From Dryococelus australis (lineage: Eukaryota; Arthropoda; Insecta; Phasmatodea; Phasmatidae): a stretch of 64,000 nucleotides of DNA. Below the pieces are notes generated by a model, which was not told the DNA's origin, searched no databases, and worked only from the letters and a program-made list of their open reading frames with translations. A program made the translations under genes and the position numbers. Positions 1-11,633 of the stretch are shown one piece after another; the stretch's first letter is position 1, and each line of letters opens with the position of its first letter. Location of the stretch: the NCBI GenBank assembly GCA_029891345.1, contig CM057009.1:86165916-86229915 (forward strand). The letters are read 5' to 3'.

Positions 1-370
1 CACTTTTAATTAAAATTTTAAGCTACCAGTACATGAATAATAAAAGAGAAGTATTTTACTTATTTACGTGGTAACTTTATATTTTGATTTATGATTATTG
101 CAATAATTGTTATTTTTTTTAACATAGAAAATAGAGAAAATCAGTTACACATGCGACACTAGTGTATACCTACCGGCGAAAAATGTTAGTTGCCAAACTA
201 ACAACATTCAGCTTCCCAACATAAGTACAATAAATTTTTGCAGGAATAACCACATTCACAGTACTTCACTGTTAAGAGGAACACGTGTAGTAGGATTGCA
301 GCTCGCAGGTTAGGAAGTGTTATGCAGGTACAGGATCGCCCATTGCCTGGCTCGAACCCAATACATGGAA

Positions 371-545
371 GGATGGCCCGACCCAGCCTAGCCTGATGTA
401 GATTCCGGCGGCTGGGCCTGAGCTGGGCCCACCTCCGAATACCCGCTGGGCCTCTGGCCTGACTTTATAGGGTAGTACGCATTCGGACCTGGCCCAGACC
501 TGACTTTTTCAGGTATAGCTTGCACACCCAGCCCGTGCAGGGCAC
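371..545. repeat. GC-rich patch with GGCCC/GGCCT words
   Basis: An island of about 175 bp in AT-rich DNA in which words such as GGCCCGAC, GGGCCTGA, GGGCCCAC and GGCCTGAC recur at irregular spacing. No ORF or family was recognised. It may be a decayed low-complexity tandem array. Confidence 0.35.
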
Positions 546-1745
546 TGCATGAAATCAGATGACACTAATATAGTAAACTCCCTTTGTGCATTGGTTGATG
601 ATCTGTTCAAGGAAGTGTAAGAGCTGAAATATTAACAACACTCTACTAAAGGTTTTCTTATGAGAAAGGAGATTACTGAGTTGAAGACTTTCTTGTTCAT
701 ATTAAAATTACATTTAAAATGGTAAAGGAATTACATTTCTTTCTGTCCATTATTTAAGTTTTATTAACACTGCTAGATGAAAGAAAGACTGACAGGCAAC
801 CAAAGGCAACAACCAGAAACTGGGTTAGCAAATACTTGAATTTGATGATGGCTTTTAACTCCTTTACTGCCATCACAAAACCATTGACTCAGGTTCGAGC
901 TTGAGTATTAACTTTTCTGAAGGTGGCTCCCAACATTTTTTCAACCAAAATCAACTGTGTTGTTTCTAACATGTTTTGACCCAACAGTTAAAGCTAATGA
1001 GGTGGCAACATATATACACTCATGGTTAAATGCTGTCCAATAGAAACTGTGTGTAAATATGCTCAGACCAATTTTAATTATTCCACAGAGGGATATCTAT
1101 GAAAGTAGTCCCCATCTCCCCAAACAAGAGCACTCTGTGAACTTCAAGATGGCATCGCTTTAAGCTTTGCATCTCTGCTCAGTGATAATTATTTTTTGAA
1201 AGTGTATCCAGCATCTTCTGTAAATATTTAAGTCCCCTGGGTCAGATTTCAGTGCTTCATAGGAACTTCGAATAATTAATTAATGTGTTTGGTTTTTGTT
1301 TGGTGTGTATTGTGCAATTAAGGTAGGTAATACCATGCACATGATGAAACTGCCAACATCAGTGTAGAATCTGCTCAATTCTCATCTATTCTCAGAAGAA
1401 ATTAAGAAATACCCTGCTCTCTTCATACTTTGTTTAGTGTTTCAACCAGTTTAATTGTCATTACAATTTTGTGTAGCATCAGTTATTGTGATCTTGTGCC
1501 TAGTTTTGTAGTGGTCATGTTGGTGAGTAATTGCATTTGTTGTCTCGTTTAGTTATGCTGAGTTTCTTATCCTGCCTTCATGTGTCGTCAGTAGTTTTAG
1601 GAAATGTTTGTGTTTCCCGGGGAAAATAATTGCACATAACTTATTTTTCACATTTATTGATTCTTTACAGTGTGGTTCTTTGTTTACTGTTTAGCTTAAA
1701 CTGATTTTCAGAGGTGATGTGTAACTTGTTTTTCTCTCTTACAAA
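546..1745. other. No gene recognised
   Basis: AT-rich sequence without a supported ORF, RNA gene or clear repeat. It probably includes the 5' flank of the BEL/Pao remnant that follows. Confidence 0.5.
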
Positions 1746-2913
1746 ATGGGTTTCATGGCAATTTTATTAAAATTTAAGCTGCAGGAAAAAAGATTTAAAC
1801 ACATCAATCAAACAGTATACGCACTTCTAAATGCATTTGATGAACAGCTTGAGGCTGTTGATGGGATGGTCACATCTCTGTGTAAAAAGTTTCTTTAATT
1901 GGACTTGCTCCCTGATGAATTCAATGAGAATATTTTCACCATCAAACATGAGAATTTCTTTTCCCAAATATCTAGCCTTTGATGTGCTTTAAAATCATTT
2001 CTCTCCATGCATGTTCTGCATGCACATCCAGCAGCTGTGTCTCTGAGAGTAGAGCTTCCAAAGATTATTTTGCCCTCATTTGAAGGTCATGGGAGGATTG
2101 GCAGATGTTTTCATAACTGAATCAGGCCACAGTTCACGAAAATCAATCTTTATCAGATGTGGAAAAATTTCAGTCCTTACTAGCATGTCTCAAAGGAGAG
2201 GCATTGCATCTCATAAAGATCTCCCTATTAGAGATGAAAACCATCCCAGAGCTTGGAAACTGCTAATGTTCCATTAACAGAATGTAAGAAAGCTCACTAC
2301 ACATTATGTAAACAGGGTTTTTGATCTTCATCTTGTCAACTCTATAAATCACAATTCAGTCAGGCATTTTGTTAGTACCTTAAATGAGAATGCTCAGGCA
2401 TTAGAGGCATCAGGCTACAAAATAACAGAGAAAATCCATTAATAATAAAATAACTGTCTGATGCTGAAATTGGGTGTAGCACTGTGCATTAAGTTCAAAA
2501 ACTTGTGTATGGCAAGTGCTGACACATTACCTAAGGTTACAGAGCTAATTGATGTCTTGTCAGTAAGGCAAACCATCATGGTTTCTACCATGGATGTTGG
2601 AGAAAAAATATATATAAGTGATGTTAGTAGCAGTAACAGCACTCAAGTTTCTCATAAAGGTACAGTTCAAAACATGCCCAATAATGTGACTCAACAATCA
2701 AAGTCATTGCTTGTTGTCAACTCAGAACCTAAGTTGAGCAGGACCTATGTAATTTTACAACATACCACTTATTCTATTTACAAGTGCCCTGAATTTGTTA
2801 GTGCTCCACTAACTGATAGACAAAAAATTTTCTATGATAAGAAATTATGTTACAAGCATCTTGGGACAGTCCACGTAGTAGCTTCCTATACATCATCTCA
2901 TACCTATTTTTGA
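1746..2913 (+). pseudogene. BEL/Pao retrotransposon gag remnant
   Basis: This is a decayed Gag of a BEL/Pao LTR retrotransposon; intact Gag forms the particle that packages element RNA. Visible landmarks in order: an N-terminal helical stretch from the ATG at 1746; ELPKIILPSFEG at about 2052-2087, matching the start of the DUF1759-type Gag domain (family knowledge); LPIRDENHPRAWKLL at about 2222-2265; an open stretch to about 2440; and a zinc-knuckle-like region near 2760-2890 with CPEF, DRQ and spaced Cys/His. The frame changes near 2087 and in-frame stops occur (for example TAA at 2275-2277), so it is not functional. Protease and pol remnants follow on the same strand. The family call is fairly secure; the exact ends are not. 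Confidence 0.72.
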
Positions 2914-3429
2914 TGCAAACAGAAGCATCATACTTTGCTTCACATTAAGAGTGGGCTGGAGCTGCATATCCAAGGTTAAGAAGCGAGGGAGCGATATTGG
3001 CGACACTGACATGCACTTTTAGCGCCTTATCTCTCCTACACGCAAGGCATGCAGTGTTTCTGTTGTGATGCTGTACTGTGCAAATTAAATCTGTAACAGT
3101 GGGACTATATTACATGCGATGAAAGCCCACAGATTAAACTACGCCTGTATGGTCGTACTGTACCTTTTCTCTTACCGCTTGAGGAAACTGCATACATAAG
3201 CTTTAAAAATGTGATATTTGACCATTTTCATTAATTTCTTTCCTCAGAGAATACACTTAATATGACAAAAGTAAAAAAAAAATAGGGACATAGATAATTG
3301 TTTTTATTTTTTCTGACAAAAAGTCGTATTTGCAGAACATTTATTTACAGAGATACCCTTATTCACGCAAACAACTATTTCACAGAAAATGTTTTAGTAT
3401 ATCCTCCTCTTAATGCCAAACCCAATGAT
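2914..3429. other. Gap between BEL gag and pol remnants, no gene
   Basis: No coding similarity recognised. In an intact BEL element this interval would hold the protease; here it seems replaced by unrelated AT-rich DNA or is decayed beyond recognition. Confidence 0.45.
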
Positions 3430-4320
3430 TTGCCAGACACTTAAGCAGTATGTTTTACCAATACTGATATGCCCATTGAACTGTTGGTAGGTGTGTCTGC
3501 TCATAAGTGCACCTCAATTTTGTTGTTTGCAGCAGTCCAAGTTAATGTTGTTGACGATCAACATCACATGATGGGTTGCCTACATTGTAGTGCAGCCATG
3601 GCAACCTTCATTTCAAAAGCTTCTGCAAAACCAATGCATAAGATTGGGGAAAGATTTTTTGATCTCTCTCAGGGTGCTGTTAAGTTGAAAGAAGCAGTTT
3701 ACTGCGCAAAATACAGAAATAGTTAGAGCCTCAGTGCACTTTTACTCATTCTCTCTTTCACCAGTAATCTGCCATAGGCAACAGTCGATCCCTCTGTTGC
3801 AAACAACTGAGTGCCCTTCCACTGGCAGACCCTCATTTAGACAAGCCTGCCCCTCTCAATATATTGCTAGGTGCAAATGTTTATACAAGTGTCTAAGTGA
3901 GCATTTGGAGCTTCGTGAACACAGGCCAGTTGTATTCGAATAAAAATTTGGATGTATGTTGTTAGGATAGAACCCAGAGTCCTTTTGTGTGAACCGTGGT
4001 CAGGAGTTGGTCACTATGTTTGTAGGGATGGAGGATTCCTTAGATTCTGTACTGAAACAGTGTTGGGAAATAGAAAAGAACCTTCTCATGTCACTAAAAG
4101 GACTCAAAAAGAAAGCTTGTCTCCCAGTCTGATACAAAAACACTGTACACAGAATTCATGCACAATTAACTGAACAGTATGTTCCCCCAACTCGACAAGC
4201 AGACGGTACAGACACACCCCATTGTTTCATTCCTCATCACAGTGTGTGCATGATATCCAGCTCAAAACTATGTTGAGGGTGGTTTTTGATGGTAGTGCAA
4301 AAACCTCAAACTGTTGTACC
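3430..4320 (+). pseudogene. BEL/Pao protease end and N-terminal pol remnant
   Basis: The segment opens with LPDT and then DMPIELLVGVSAH (about 3466-3504), in the place of the BEL protease C-terminal signature before pol. Later come FGWMLLG (about 3947-3967), a Trp/Glu-rich connector, and IPHHSV near 4233-4250, the landmark that precedes the reverse transcriptase fingers in BEL pol (family knowledge). Several frames must be used and stops interrupt it. Similarity ends near 4320 just after a WFLMV-like stretch at the expected start of the palm domain. The RT resumes at about 6246, so roughly 1.9 kb of foreign DNA lies between. Confidence 0.65.
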
Positions 4321-6245
4321 ATTCTAAAATTTTCCCAAAATTTTGTGGCACATTATTTTTCATATTTTACCTACTTTCATATATTTTAATATTTTGTTCT
4401 AATAACTTGTGTCTGTATTTTGTTGACATTTAGGACTATGTTGTTTTATTCCAATTTTAGGGTGATTTTGTTATTTCAGAAATTTTATTTCAGTCAAGTA
4501 TTCATGCATTGGAGTTAGTTCAGAGTTACCTTTGCTTCCAAGCCTGACTGGCAGCTGGCTGCTTGCTGCAGATAGCTTGGTTTGCAACCAAATGTGTGCT
4601 GCTACACTTGCATTCCTGAAATGTGGGACACTTTTCTCTGTACTTTGTCCGCACTACTTGCCAGAGGCACAATGCATATATTTATTACTTCAGAACAGTT
4701 GTATATAGTTGCGGACCATTTTCGGTACCCCCAGCGCTCTCTAGGAATGGCTTGTAAACTATATTTTGTCCCCATGTGCAGTACACTTATTGTATACTTC
4801 CGCTGCCACGAACCGTTTTGAGGCAAACCTTTTACACTGACTTGAAGCCACCATGATATGACGAGTTCGGTGTGTGCTCCCGTGTGTCGAGAAATTTCAG
4901 CGGAAACTTAGTGTTCTCATGCTTTATTTGTGTTCAAGTCTTGTAGTGTAGAACTTAGAAAAGAAGTTTTATTTTGGTGTTAAATATATATGCAGGTTCA
5001 TCTTTTCCCTCCTAGATAGGTGAGTACAGCATCAGTTTTCACAGTAGTATGTGCCATGTTTGATTTACTCGGGAACAAGTAATTAATTTTTACGCAATCT
5101 TTATATGTTCCAGAAGGAGGAACTTTTATTTAAAGTTTTGTTTGAAGTTTTATTCAAGTTTTATTTTAAGTTTTATTCAACTATTCATCTTTTCAACATT
5201 CCAAGTAATTACAGTACAACTTTTGTATCACTCTGCCAAGTGTGACTATTCTCCAGCTTCTTGTCTTCATTTGGAGAGATTTCAGCTAAGTGCTAGCTAC
5301 ATGGAGTATTTTTTTTTATCTTGGTATTATCTGTACCATGTGACCACATCACTATGTAACTACGTCATAACATATTAATTACTCATGGATGAACTCATTT
5401 TTTATAACTTTTGTGTCATAAAGAATAATGGAAATCTATTTATCTTTTATGAATTTTTAAATTGAACTATTTCATAATGCCAAGTAAAAAGAAAGTACAG
5501 AAATTTTTTATTGCTGAGTAAATATAAATAATTTGTATGGGGTGCACTCAACGGTTTCCTGGGCTTCCAGGGCTACAAGCATTTTGCAATTTAAATTTAA
5601 TATATTTTCATACTGCAATTATTTGTTGAACCTTTAATTTGTGAGTTGATTATATTTGTCGACAAATTCAATTTGATGAATTAAAAGTTTTATTTTGGAA
5701 CTGCAATTTAATACACTTTTTTTCCATTTAATATATATTTTCCTCTGGAGATTGAATTACTAATTAAATAAATAAATAGTGAAATATTACTAGAATCGGT
5801 TTCTAGGTAAAATTTACCTTGTGTTTTTGTGCTTCCCAGCTGCATTTCCAAACAATTAATCATTATATTAAGTGGCTTAATAGTGTCTGGTATTATGGTC
5901 GCAGAATAATGAAATTTTATGTTGGTGTTCACAGCTTATTATTTTGTTGTTCAAATAACTATTCATTTTATAATATGTTTTATGGGTGCTGTATCTGATT
6001 GTTTATTTACCAGACACATTGGTAATTTCTGCAAGGTTGAGCATGGTTCCCAAACTTTAATTATTGTATATCTCGGAAGAGTAAACATATTATGAACAAC
6101 CATGCAACACACCACAGTACACTGTGTGTCACTCAATGCTATTTTACTACCAGAACCCAAACTCCAAAAGGTTATTTTTGATGCTATTTTGTTATTTGGG
6201 CTTTATAGTGTCTTCTCTTGTGACATCAAGTAGATGTACCACCAA
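4321..6245. other. AT-rich insertion inside the BEL pol remnant
   Basis: No gene or known family seen. Both flanks are recognisable BEL pol on the same strand, so this 1.9 kb is either an insertion or a replacement: a short piece of RT (fingers and first palm motif) is missing from the flanks. No terminal repeats were found by eye. Confidence 0.45.
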
Positions 6246-6930
6246 ATTCTGATTCACGAGGATGACTGACCTTTCCAAATGATTCTCTTATGTGCAAAAC
6301 CATATTTTCCTCTGACCGCTTTCCAGCTAAATACTGTGATGTATGGATTATCACCATCCCCATTCCTTGCAATCCGTACCCTACAGCAGTTGGCCTCAGT
6401 TGAGGGTCTCCAATTTTGACTGTCCACAGATACTTTCGAAAACTGCATTTTTGTTAATGACGTTACAGGTGCAACAACTGTCAAAGATGCCCAGTCATCA
6501 AAAATCAGTTTATTCAGGTGCTATATTGGGGTGGTTTTGAGTTATTAAAGTGGCCAAGCGATCAGCCTTGTATATTGTAAGATTTGCAAATTATTTATTT
6601 TGAAAAACCTTAAAATGCTTGATATCTCCGTTGGGCCCATTTTTTACATTCTTAGTGTTCCGTGGAACTCTGATACCATCTAAGTGTCAACAGTGTAACT
6701 ACAACCAAATATTTTGTTTTGTCGCAAGTTGCTCAAATTTACTGTCCCATGCATTGGTTGTCACCAGTGGTAGCATGGGTTAAAATATTGATGAAATAAC
6801 TATGGCCTTGAGGGATAGGTTGGGATGACCTGTTGCCATTACCCACCAAGGGAAAGTGGGATCAATTCATTGATGAGTTAGCCAAACTAGAAGCACCATG
6901 CCTCCCATGCTTCACATGCCTTGATGTAGG
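6246..6930 (+). pseudogene. BEL/Pao reverse transcriptase remnant
   Basis: This is the reverse transcriptase and connector part of BEL pol. Visible motifs are ILIHEDD at about 6249-6269, TVMYGLSPSPFLAIRTLQQLA at about 6331-6393 (the central palm motif of BEL RTs), and FVNDVTGATTVKDA at about 6447-6488, in the place of the catalytic (Y/F)VDD motif but reading VND. Near 6795-6900, GIGWDDLLPLP and WDQFIDELAKLEA match the BEL connector region where LW and WDDxLP recur (family knowledge). Stops and frame changes make it inactive. RNase H and integrase were not recognised downstream, where a Tc1 remnant lies. Confidence 0.65.
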
Positions 6931-6989
6931 GGATATTGATGAAAATATGTCAAAGTATATTACACAGTTTTTTCTGAACAATACATAAC

Positions 6990-7840
6990 ATTTCACCTGC
7001 TGAGACTGAATGAGGTTTGTTTAGGCTCACCCAAAAAAGATGACTCAGTGTATTTCAAAATGGTGATGCTGTAAGTTGGGGATGGGTCTTGTGATGTGGC
7101 GGGCCATAACAATGTAATAATATCTTCAAGGCAAGCTATTGAGATGGCAGCGGTATGAGGATGAGCATTTCCTGTTGAAATAGAGTACTGGCATGAGCAT
7201 TCACAAATGAAGGGCCACTCATTACAGGACCTCATGAATATATCAACAGTGATTGGACATTGCATGAAATTGCACGTTAGATATGACACCAGGCCATCTG
7301 GACATGAGACAACAAACAGTTAATTTTGGGGCTTCCCATTTTGCCTCTGCACGTAGATGCATTGGTCATTGCCACCAATAAAAAGCAGGACTGATCTCTG
7401 AAGGTTACCTGCTGCCGTTATGCGTGTTTCCATGACAGTTGGTCACAACAGTGTTGTAGTCTGTGGTTATGTTGATGTGATCTTGAGGGCAATCGTTGTA
7501 GTTGGCTTAGTGCGTGTAGTCGTGTGTCATGCAGCCACATCTGCCAGGGTTACTGGCACTCAGAAGATGTTGCAGGGTGGGCATCACTGCTCGCAATATG
7601 GCAGTTGGGGCACTCTGTGCATGTTGGACACTCCGTTGGTTCTTCATCTATGTAGTTCATGGCATTCTCTCAGATCCTGCATATTGTGTTTGGGTGCCTT
7701 CCTATATCCACTGGTGCCAATAGCATGCTACAGTAATATCCACACAACTGGTATGGTGTGTAGTACGATGAAATTACCATTAGCATTCCCAGTGCCCTAC
7801 AATGTGACCTCTCTTGAATGCATCCAACTGTTCCAAGTGC
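6990..7840 (-). pseudogene. Tc1/mariner transposase remnant
   Basis: On the - strand the segment begins with QLDAFKRGHIVGH (about 7832-7790), matching the helix-turn-helix start of arthropod Tc1-like transposases. It ends with NAHPHTAAISIACLEDI and LLWPATSQDPSPTYSI (about 7170-7065), in the place of the QDNARPH and WPARSPDLSPIEH motifs that carry the second and third catalytic residues (family knowledge). The QDN motif reads TGN, so the catalytic Asp is lost. Multiple frames and stops show it is dead. It lies immediately beyond the BEL remnant and in the opposite direction. Terminal repeats were not found. Confidence 0.65.
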
Positions 7841-7905
7841 TGTTGAACTTATTCAGAAGCATATTTCACTTTGAAGGCAAGCTACTAACACAACAGCATG
7901 GATTA

Positions 7906-9100
7906 GAATGGAAAGCATGTACACTGTGATGATATATTGTAGTCTGGGAGGAATAGTGATAAGGTCCACCTTTGCTGATGTGACTTGTGTGGCCAAGCGT
8001 AAAAGGTGAATGATTTGAGAGTCTCATATTGTCAAACCTATCCACAATATTTCATTCCTGTAGGTTGATTATTTGTGGGTGCAACTATTTTTTTCACAAT
8101 GAGTGTATTTTTATAAATTGAAATCAATTGTTTGAAAGTAAAACAACTTAAACCAAGCACAAGTCATATCATTTGTCACATAACTGTTTCAGAAATGGAT
8201 TACAATATTATGTTTAATATAATTTTCTGGTCTTCAGATATCTTGAATAATACTTTCAAAGGCCCTCTGTGACTCAAACAGTTAGTTAGTGATAAAATTC
8301 AAGTGAAATTCCCCCCTCTGCTCTAAAATGTTAAGAATATGATCCCAACTGCCTGGTTACATAACAACTTAAAAAGACTACATAACTGTCCGAATATTAC
8401 ATGTCTCTTTACCAAACCATTTGAAGTCTCCGATGGTATCTATTTATTAAATTCTCTTATATTTACTAGACATTTTTTAAAAAGAATTATTACTGTTGTA
8501 AATTTACACAATTTTCCATCTTATTATGATGTTTTCAGTACTGATATAACATTTAATTAACCAATAAAATTAGTTGAAGGGAAGTTTTTAGAGCAATATA
8601 ACAAATATATTTTATAAAAGTAGTTAAATTCGTAGATATAAAAGTTGAAGTGGTGAGTACAAATGGAGAGTGATATAACAAGGGTATTCTTATATGCATT
8701 ATGTTTTGTCCCTGGATTATTAGACTGCAAGAGACTACAGTGTACATGTTGATCAACTACTGAGAAAACTTTTGCATTACAAAAATTAGTCAAAATTACT
8801 AGTATTTCTAATCAGTGACAGATCCAGGCCTAATTTTAATCAATGTGAGTAGTTAGTTAAGCACATCCATCCTCCCATTTTTTTTTAGAAATATCTCCCA
8901 AACAAAAATACTGTAAAAGTATTCTTTTAAAAGTGTGAGAATTAATTTATAAGTAAATGAAAGTATTTGTGTCTCACATGAATATAACATAAAGATTTAA
9001 AAAATTATACAATTACTGGTACAAATCACAATTGCATTTTCCTAGCTTTCTGGCTGCAAATGTTTTGATTACATCATCATATGAAATTTTTGAACATGTC
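7906..9100. other. No gene recognised
   Basis: AT-rich DNA with only short chance ORFs. It lies between the Tc1 remnant and the left side of the virus-like element; no boundary repeat was seen. Confidence 0.5.
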
Positions 9101-9740
9101 ATTGGTACCTACGAGTAGATAGGAAAGGCCGATCCTGGCTCAACTCACATAAAATCTGAAACTCAACGAAAAATGAAGCAAATTAAAACCAAAGTCAAGT
9201 AATTTTAACGATTTCAAGCAACTTTTTCAACTTTCTACAAACTCCATTTTTCGTTTTTCAAAACAAGCAAATCAAAGTTAAAATCATGTAAATCTAAGCC
9301 AAAAATAAACAAATTTTTCAATTTAAAAAAAATTGTCATGCAGGATTTGTGCTAATTAAAAAAACATCCATATTTAAGCTAAAATCAAATAAAATATTAA
9401 AAAAGATAATTGATAGATTCAAATCAATAGAATATATATATATATTTTTTTAGACAATTCTAAATAAATTATGCATAGATTTTCCATTTTTCATTTAATT
9501 TAAACCTTTATATGTTACAAAATTTTGATTCTCATTTATTCATTTTTAAGCATTTTTTTCAAACATACATAGCAATCTGGTAAAGTAATTTTATATTTAC
9601 CATCTATAATACGATGCATTTTTTTCCAAACTTAGAATCATAAAATTGAAATTTGGTAGCAACATACTTTATATTTTTTCTAGGTCTTGTGGTTTAATCA
9701 GTTCATACGAATTGTTAAACTCGGTGCACAGCAATTCCAT
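9100..9740 (-). pseudogene. Decayed - strand ORF of the virus-like element, unknown
   Basis: From an ATG at 9740-9738 the - strand reads MELLCTEFNNSYELIKPQD before a stop; other frames continue with readable pieces such as IIDGKYKITLPDCYVCLKK (near 9620-9560). It starts like the divergently oriented gene at 9918 (MESLC) and shares its promoter-side DNA as an inverted copy. I do not recognise the protein. Cys spacing in PDCYVCLKK hints at a metal-binding element. The downstream end is uncertain. Confidence 0.35.
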
Positions 9741-9935
9741 TTTGTGTTTATTTAAAAGAAAATAATTTAATAATAAAAAAAATTAAAAGTAAAATAAAAA
9801 TAATAATAAAAAAAAAAGAAAAATAATAAAATTAAAAATAATAATAAAGTTAAAAATAATAATAGAATTGAAATTAATTTTTTTATTATTAAATTTTTTC
9901 TTTTAAATAAACACAAAATGGAATCACTGTGCGCC
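9723..9935. promoter_or_regulatory. AT-rich divergent promoter with inverted repeat arms
   Basis: The left arm (9723-9780) and right arm (about 9878-9935) are inverted copies of each other, including the start codons of both flanking ORFs and the word AAACACAAAATGGAAT on the right arm. The centre is almost pure A/T. The arrangement puts two ORFs head to head with the same leader, consistent with a bidirectional viral promoter or an inverted duplication. Promoter function is inferred from position only. Confidence 0.5.
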
Positions 9936-10695
9936 AACTATGAAATACTTAAACTATGTAAAACGTGTGGTGAAGTATTAAACATAGAAAGTTTTCCACC
10001 ACATAAACACACAAAAGATAAGCATATTAACACCTGCAAAAAATTATGTAGTGAATATGCTGTACGTCATTATGAGTTAAAAAAAATAGAATGTACTATG
10101 TAAATGGGGAAAATATGTTTTTAAACTATATCTCAAAAAGCATAAAAACACTTAATTACACAATACAGATGAAATTCAACATGGTGATTATTCAACTAAG
10201 ACATGCATAGTATGTAAACAGAAAAAAATCAATTGATTCATTTTATCCTCATAATGCTACTTTAGACACATGGTGATTATTCAACTAAGACATGCATAGT
10301 ATGTAAACAGAAAAAAATCAATTGATTCATTTTATCCTCATAATGCTACTTTAGACAAACTTACAACAAAATGTAAAAATTGTTTTAGTGAATATGGTAA
10401 AAATCTTTATGCCTTAAAAAAAGAAAAAATACTATGCGAATGTGGAAAATATCTTTATAATATTCAACTCGAAAAGCATAAAAATAGTAAATTTCACAAT
10501 ACAGTAGTAGGTATTCTAAATGAAATTCAACATGATAATTACCCAACAAAGACATGTACAGTATGTAATGAGAATAAATATATAAAATTATTGTATTATA
10601 ATATAACTTGTAAGGACAAACGTACAACTCTATGTAAAAAATGTTTTAGTGAATATCTTGAGAATTATCATTTTAACAAGAAGTTACCTAGTTAA
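9918..10695 (+). pseudogene. Zinc-ribbon repeat protein of the virus-like element
   Basis: The ORF starts MESLCANYEILKLCKTCGEV and shows at least three repeats built as TCxxC, about 20-25 residues, then CKKLCSEY or CKKCFSEY (near 9960-10060, 10200-10410 and 10549-10655). Between them lies a CECGKYLYNIQLEKHKNSKFH module near 10434-10497 with C-x-C and H-x5-H spacing. The Cys pairs resemble zinc ribbons of phage endonuclease VII-like proteins, but no nuclease residues were identified, so the function is unknown. An 89 bp tandem duplication (10181-10357) shifts the frame and the gene is broken by stops near 10100. The first ATG sits directly at the palindromic promoter. Confidence 0.5.
10181..10357 (+). 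repeat. 89 bp direct tandem duplication
   Basis: Bases 10181-10268 recur almost exactly at 10270-10357. The length is not a multiple of three, so the duplication breaks the zinc-ribbon reading frame. Near-identity of the copies indicates it is recent relative to other decay. Confidence 0.9.
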
Positions 10696-10800
10696 AAATG
10701 ATATCCTTACTATTCTATTTTATTCCATTATTTTATTATTCACATATTTTTCATTTTTCGTTTTATAATGAATTTTTTTCTTTATAAATAAAAGAAAAAA

Positions 10801-11633
10801 ATGTCGTCGAGCAATATAGTAGTTGCGTCGAGTGAAAAGAGAGTGCAGGATTTGAGAATTATAAATTAAGGATATAAAATTAAATATTGGTAGAATCTAA
10901 GGAAATATGATTTAATTTCAACTCTTATACCATTTATTATAAATGAAAAAAGAAAAAGAAACTTTGCAAAATATGCATATGACAATGTTAGAGAAATATT
11001 TTCAAAAGATAGAAATGAATTAAAAGAAATATTTCCATTCTCTAATAATGTATTTGTAAAGCCTATAAATAAAAATAAGTAGATAATAGAATGGATAACA
11101 AATAATAATTTTACAAATTTACCTTTATCAGATGTTAATATCAATGAATTATATAAGTAAGACAGAAAATAATTAAAAGAAATATTCCCCTATTCTACTA
11201 ATATTTTTGTAAGCAAAAGAAACAAAAGAACCAATAAAAATTACATAGTTAATACAGCTTTTAAATGTAGATTATTAACATATAATTTTGAAAATTCCTA
11301 TTATTTAGTACAGCATAATCAATTTTTAACTTCTGTAAAAAAATAAGGGTTTTTGAGACAATACGTGATCATCTTAGAACATCTAGAGGGCTGAAAACTA
11401 TCATTAAATTATATACTAATTGTCGTAAACAAGAAAATAATCAAGTAGACTTATTTACATTTCAGTCATATAATCACACAATATTAAATGAAGGAGAAAT
11501 TAGAAAGATTTATAAAATTATAAAACAGGAAATATGCGCACAATTATCTGAATTCCAAAAAGGAGGTTCTCAGGATAGACTTTAAATAAAATAATTGGAA
11601 TACAATTAGTAAAAATAATTGGAATACAATTAG
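10801..11633 (+). pseudogene. N-terminal part of virus-like family-B DNA polymerase
   Basis: A start at 10801 (MSSSNIVVASSEKRVQDLR) opens a broken reading of short Lys/Asn/Ile-rich pieces, including the related stretches RNELKEIFPFSNNVFV and LKEIFPYSTNIFV. From about 11350 a piece reads IRDHLRTSRGLKTIIKLY, then a Gln/Asn-rich stretch, then AQLSEFQKGGS at about 11540-11570. That last piece sits where Polinton-type polymerase genes in arthropods have a conserved pre-polymerase region (family knowledge). A 23 bp word (AATAATTGGAATACAATTAG core) is doubled at about 11588-11633. The reading then stops at the Tigger-like insertion and the polymerase resumes at 13196 on the same strand. Whether 10801-11340 is one gene with it is uncertain. 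Confidence 0.5.

Noticed and set aside
7420..7929. 169-codon + strand ORF
   Set aside because: Antisense to the Tc1 transposase remnant, which shows family motifs.
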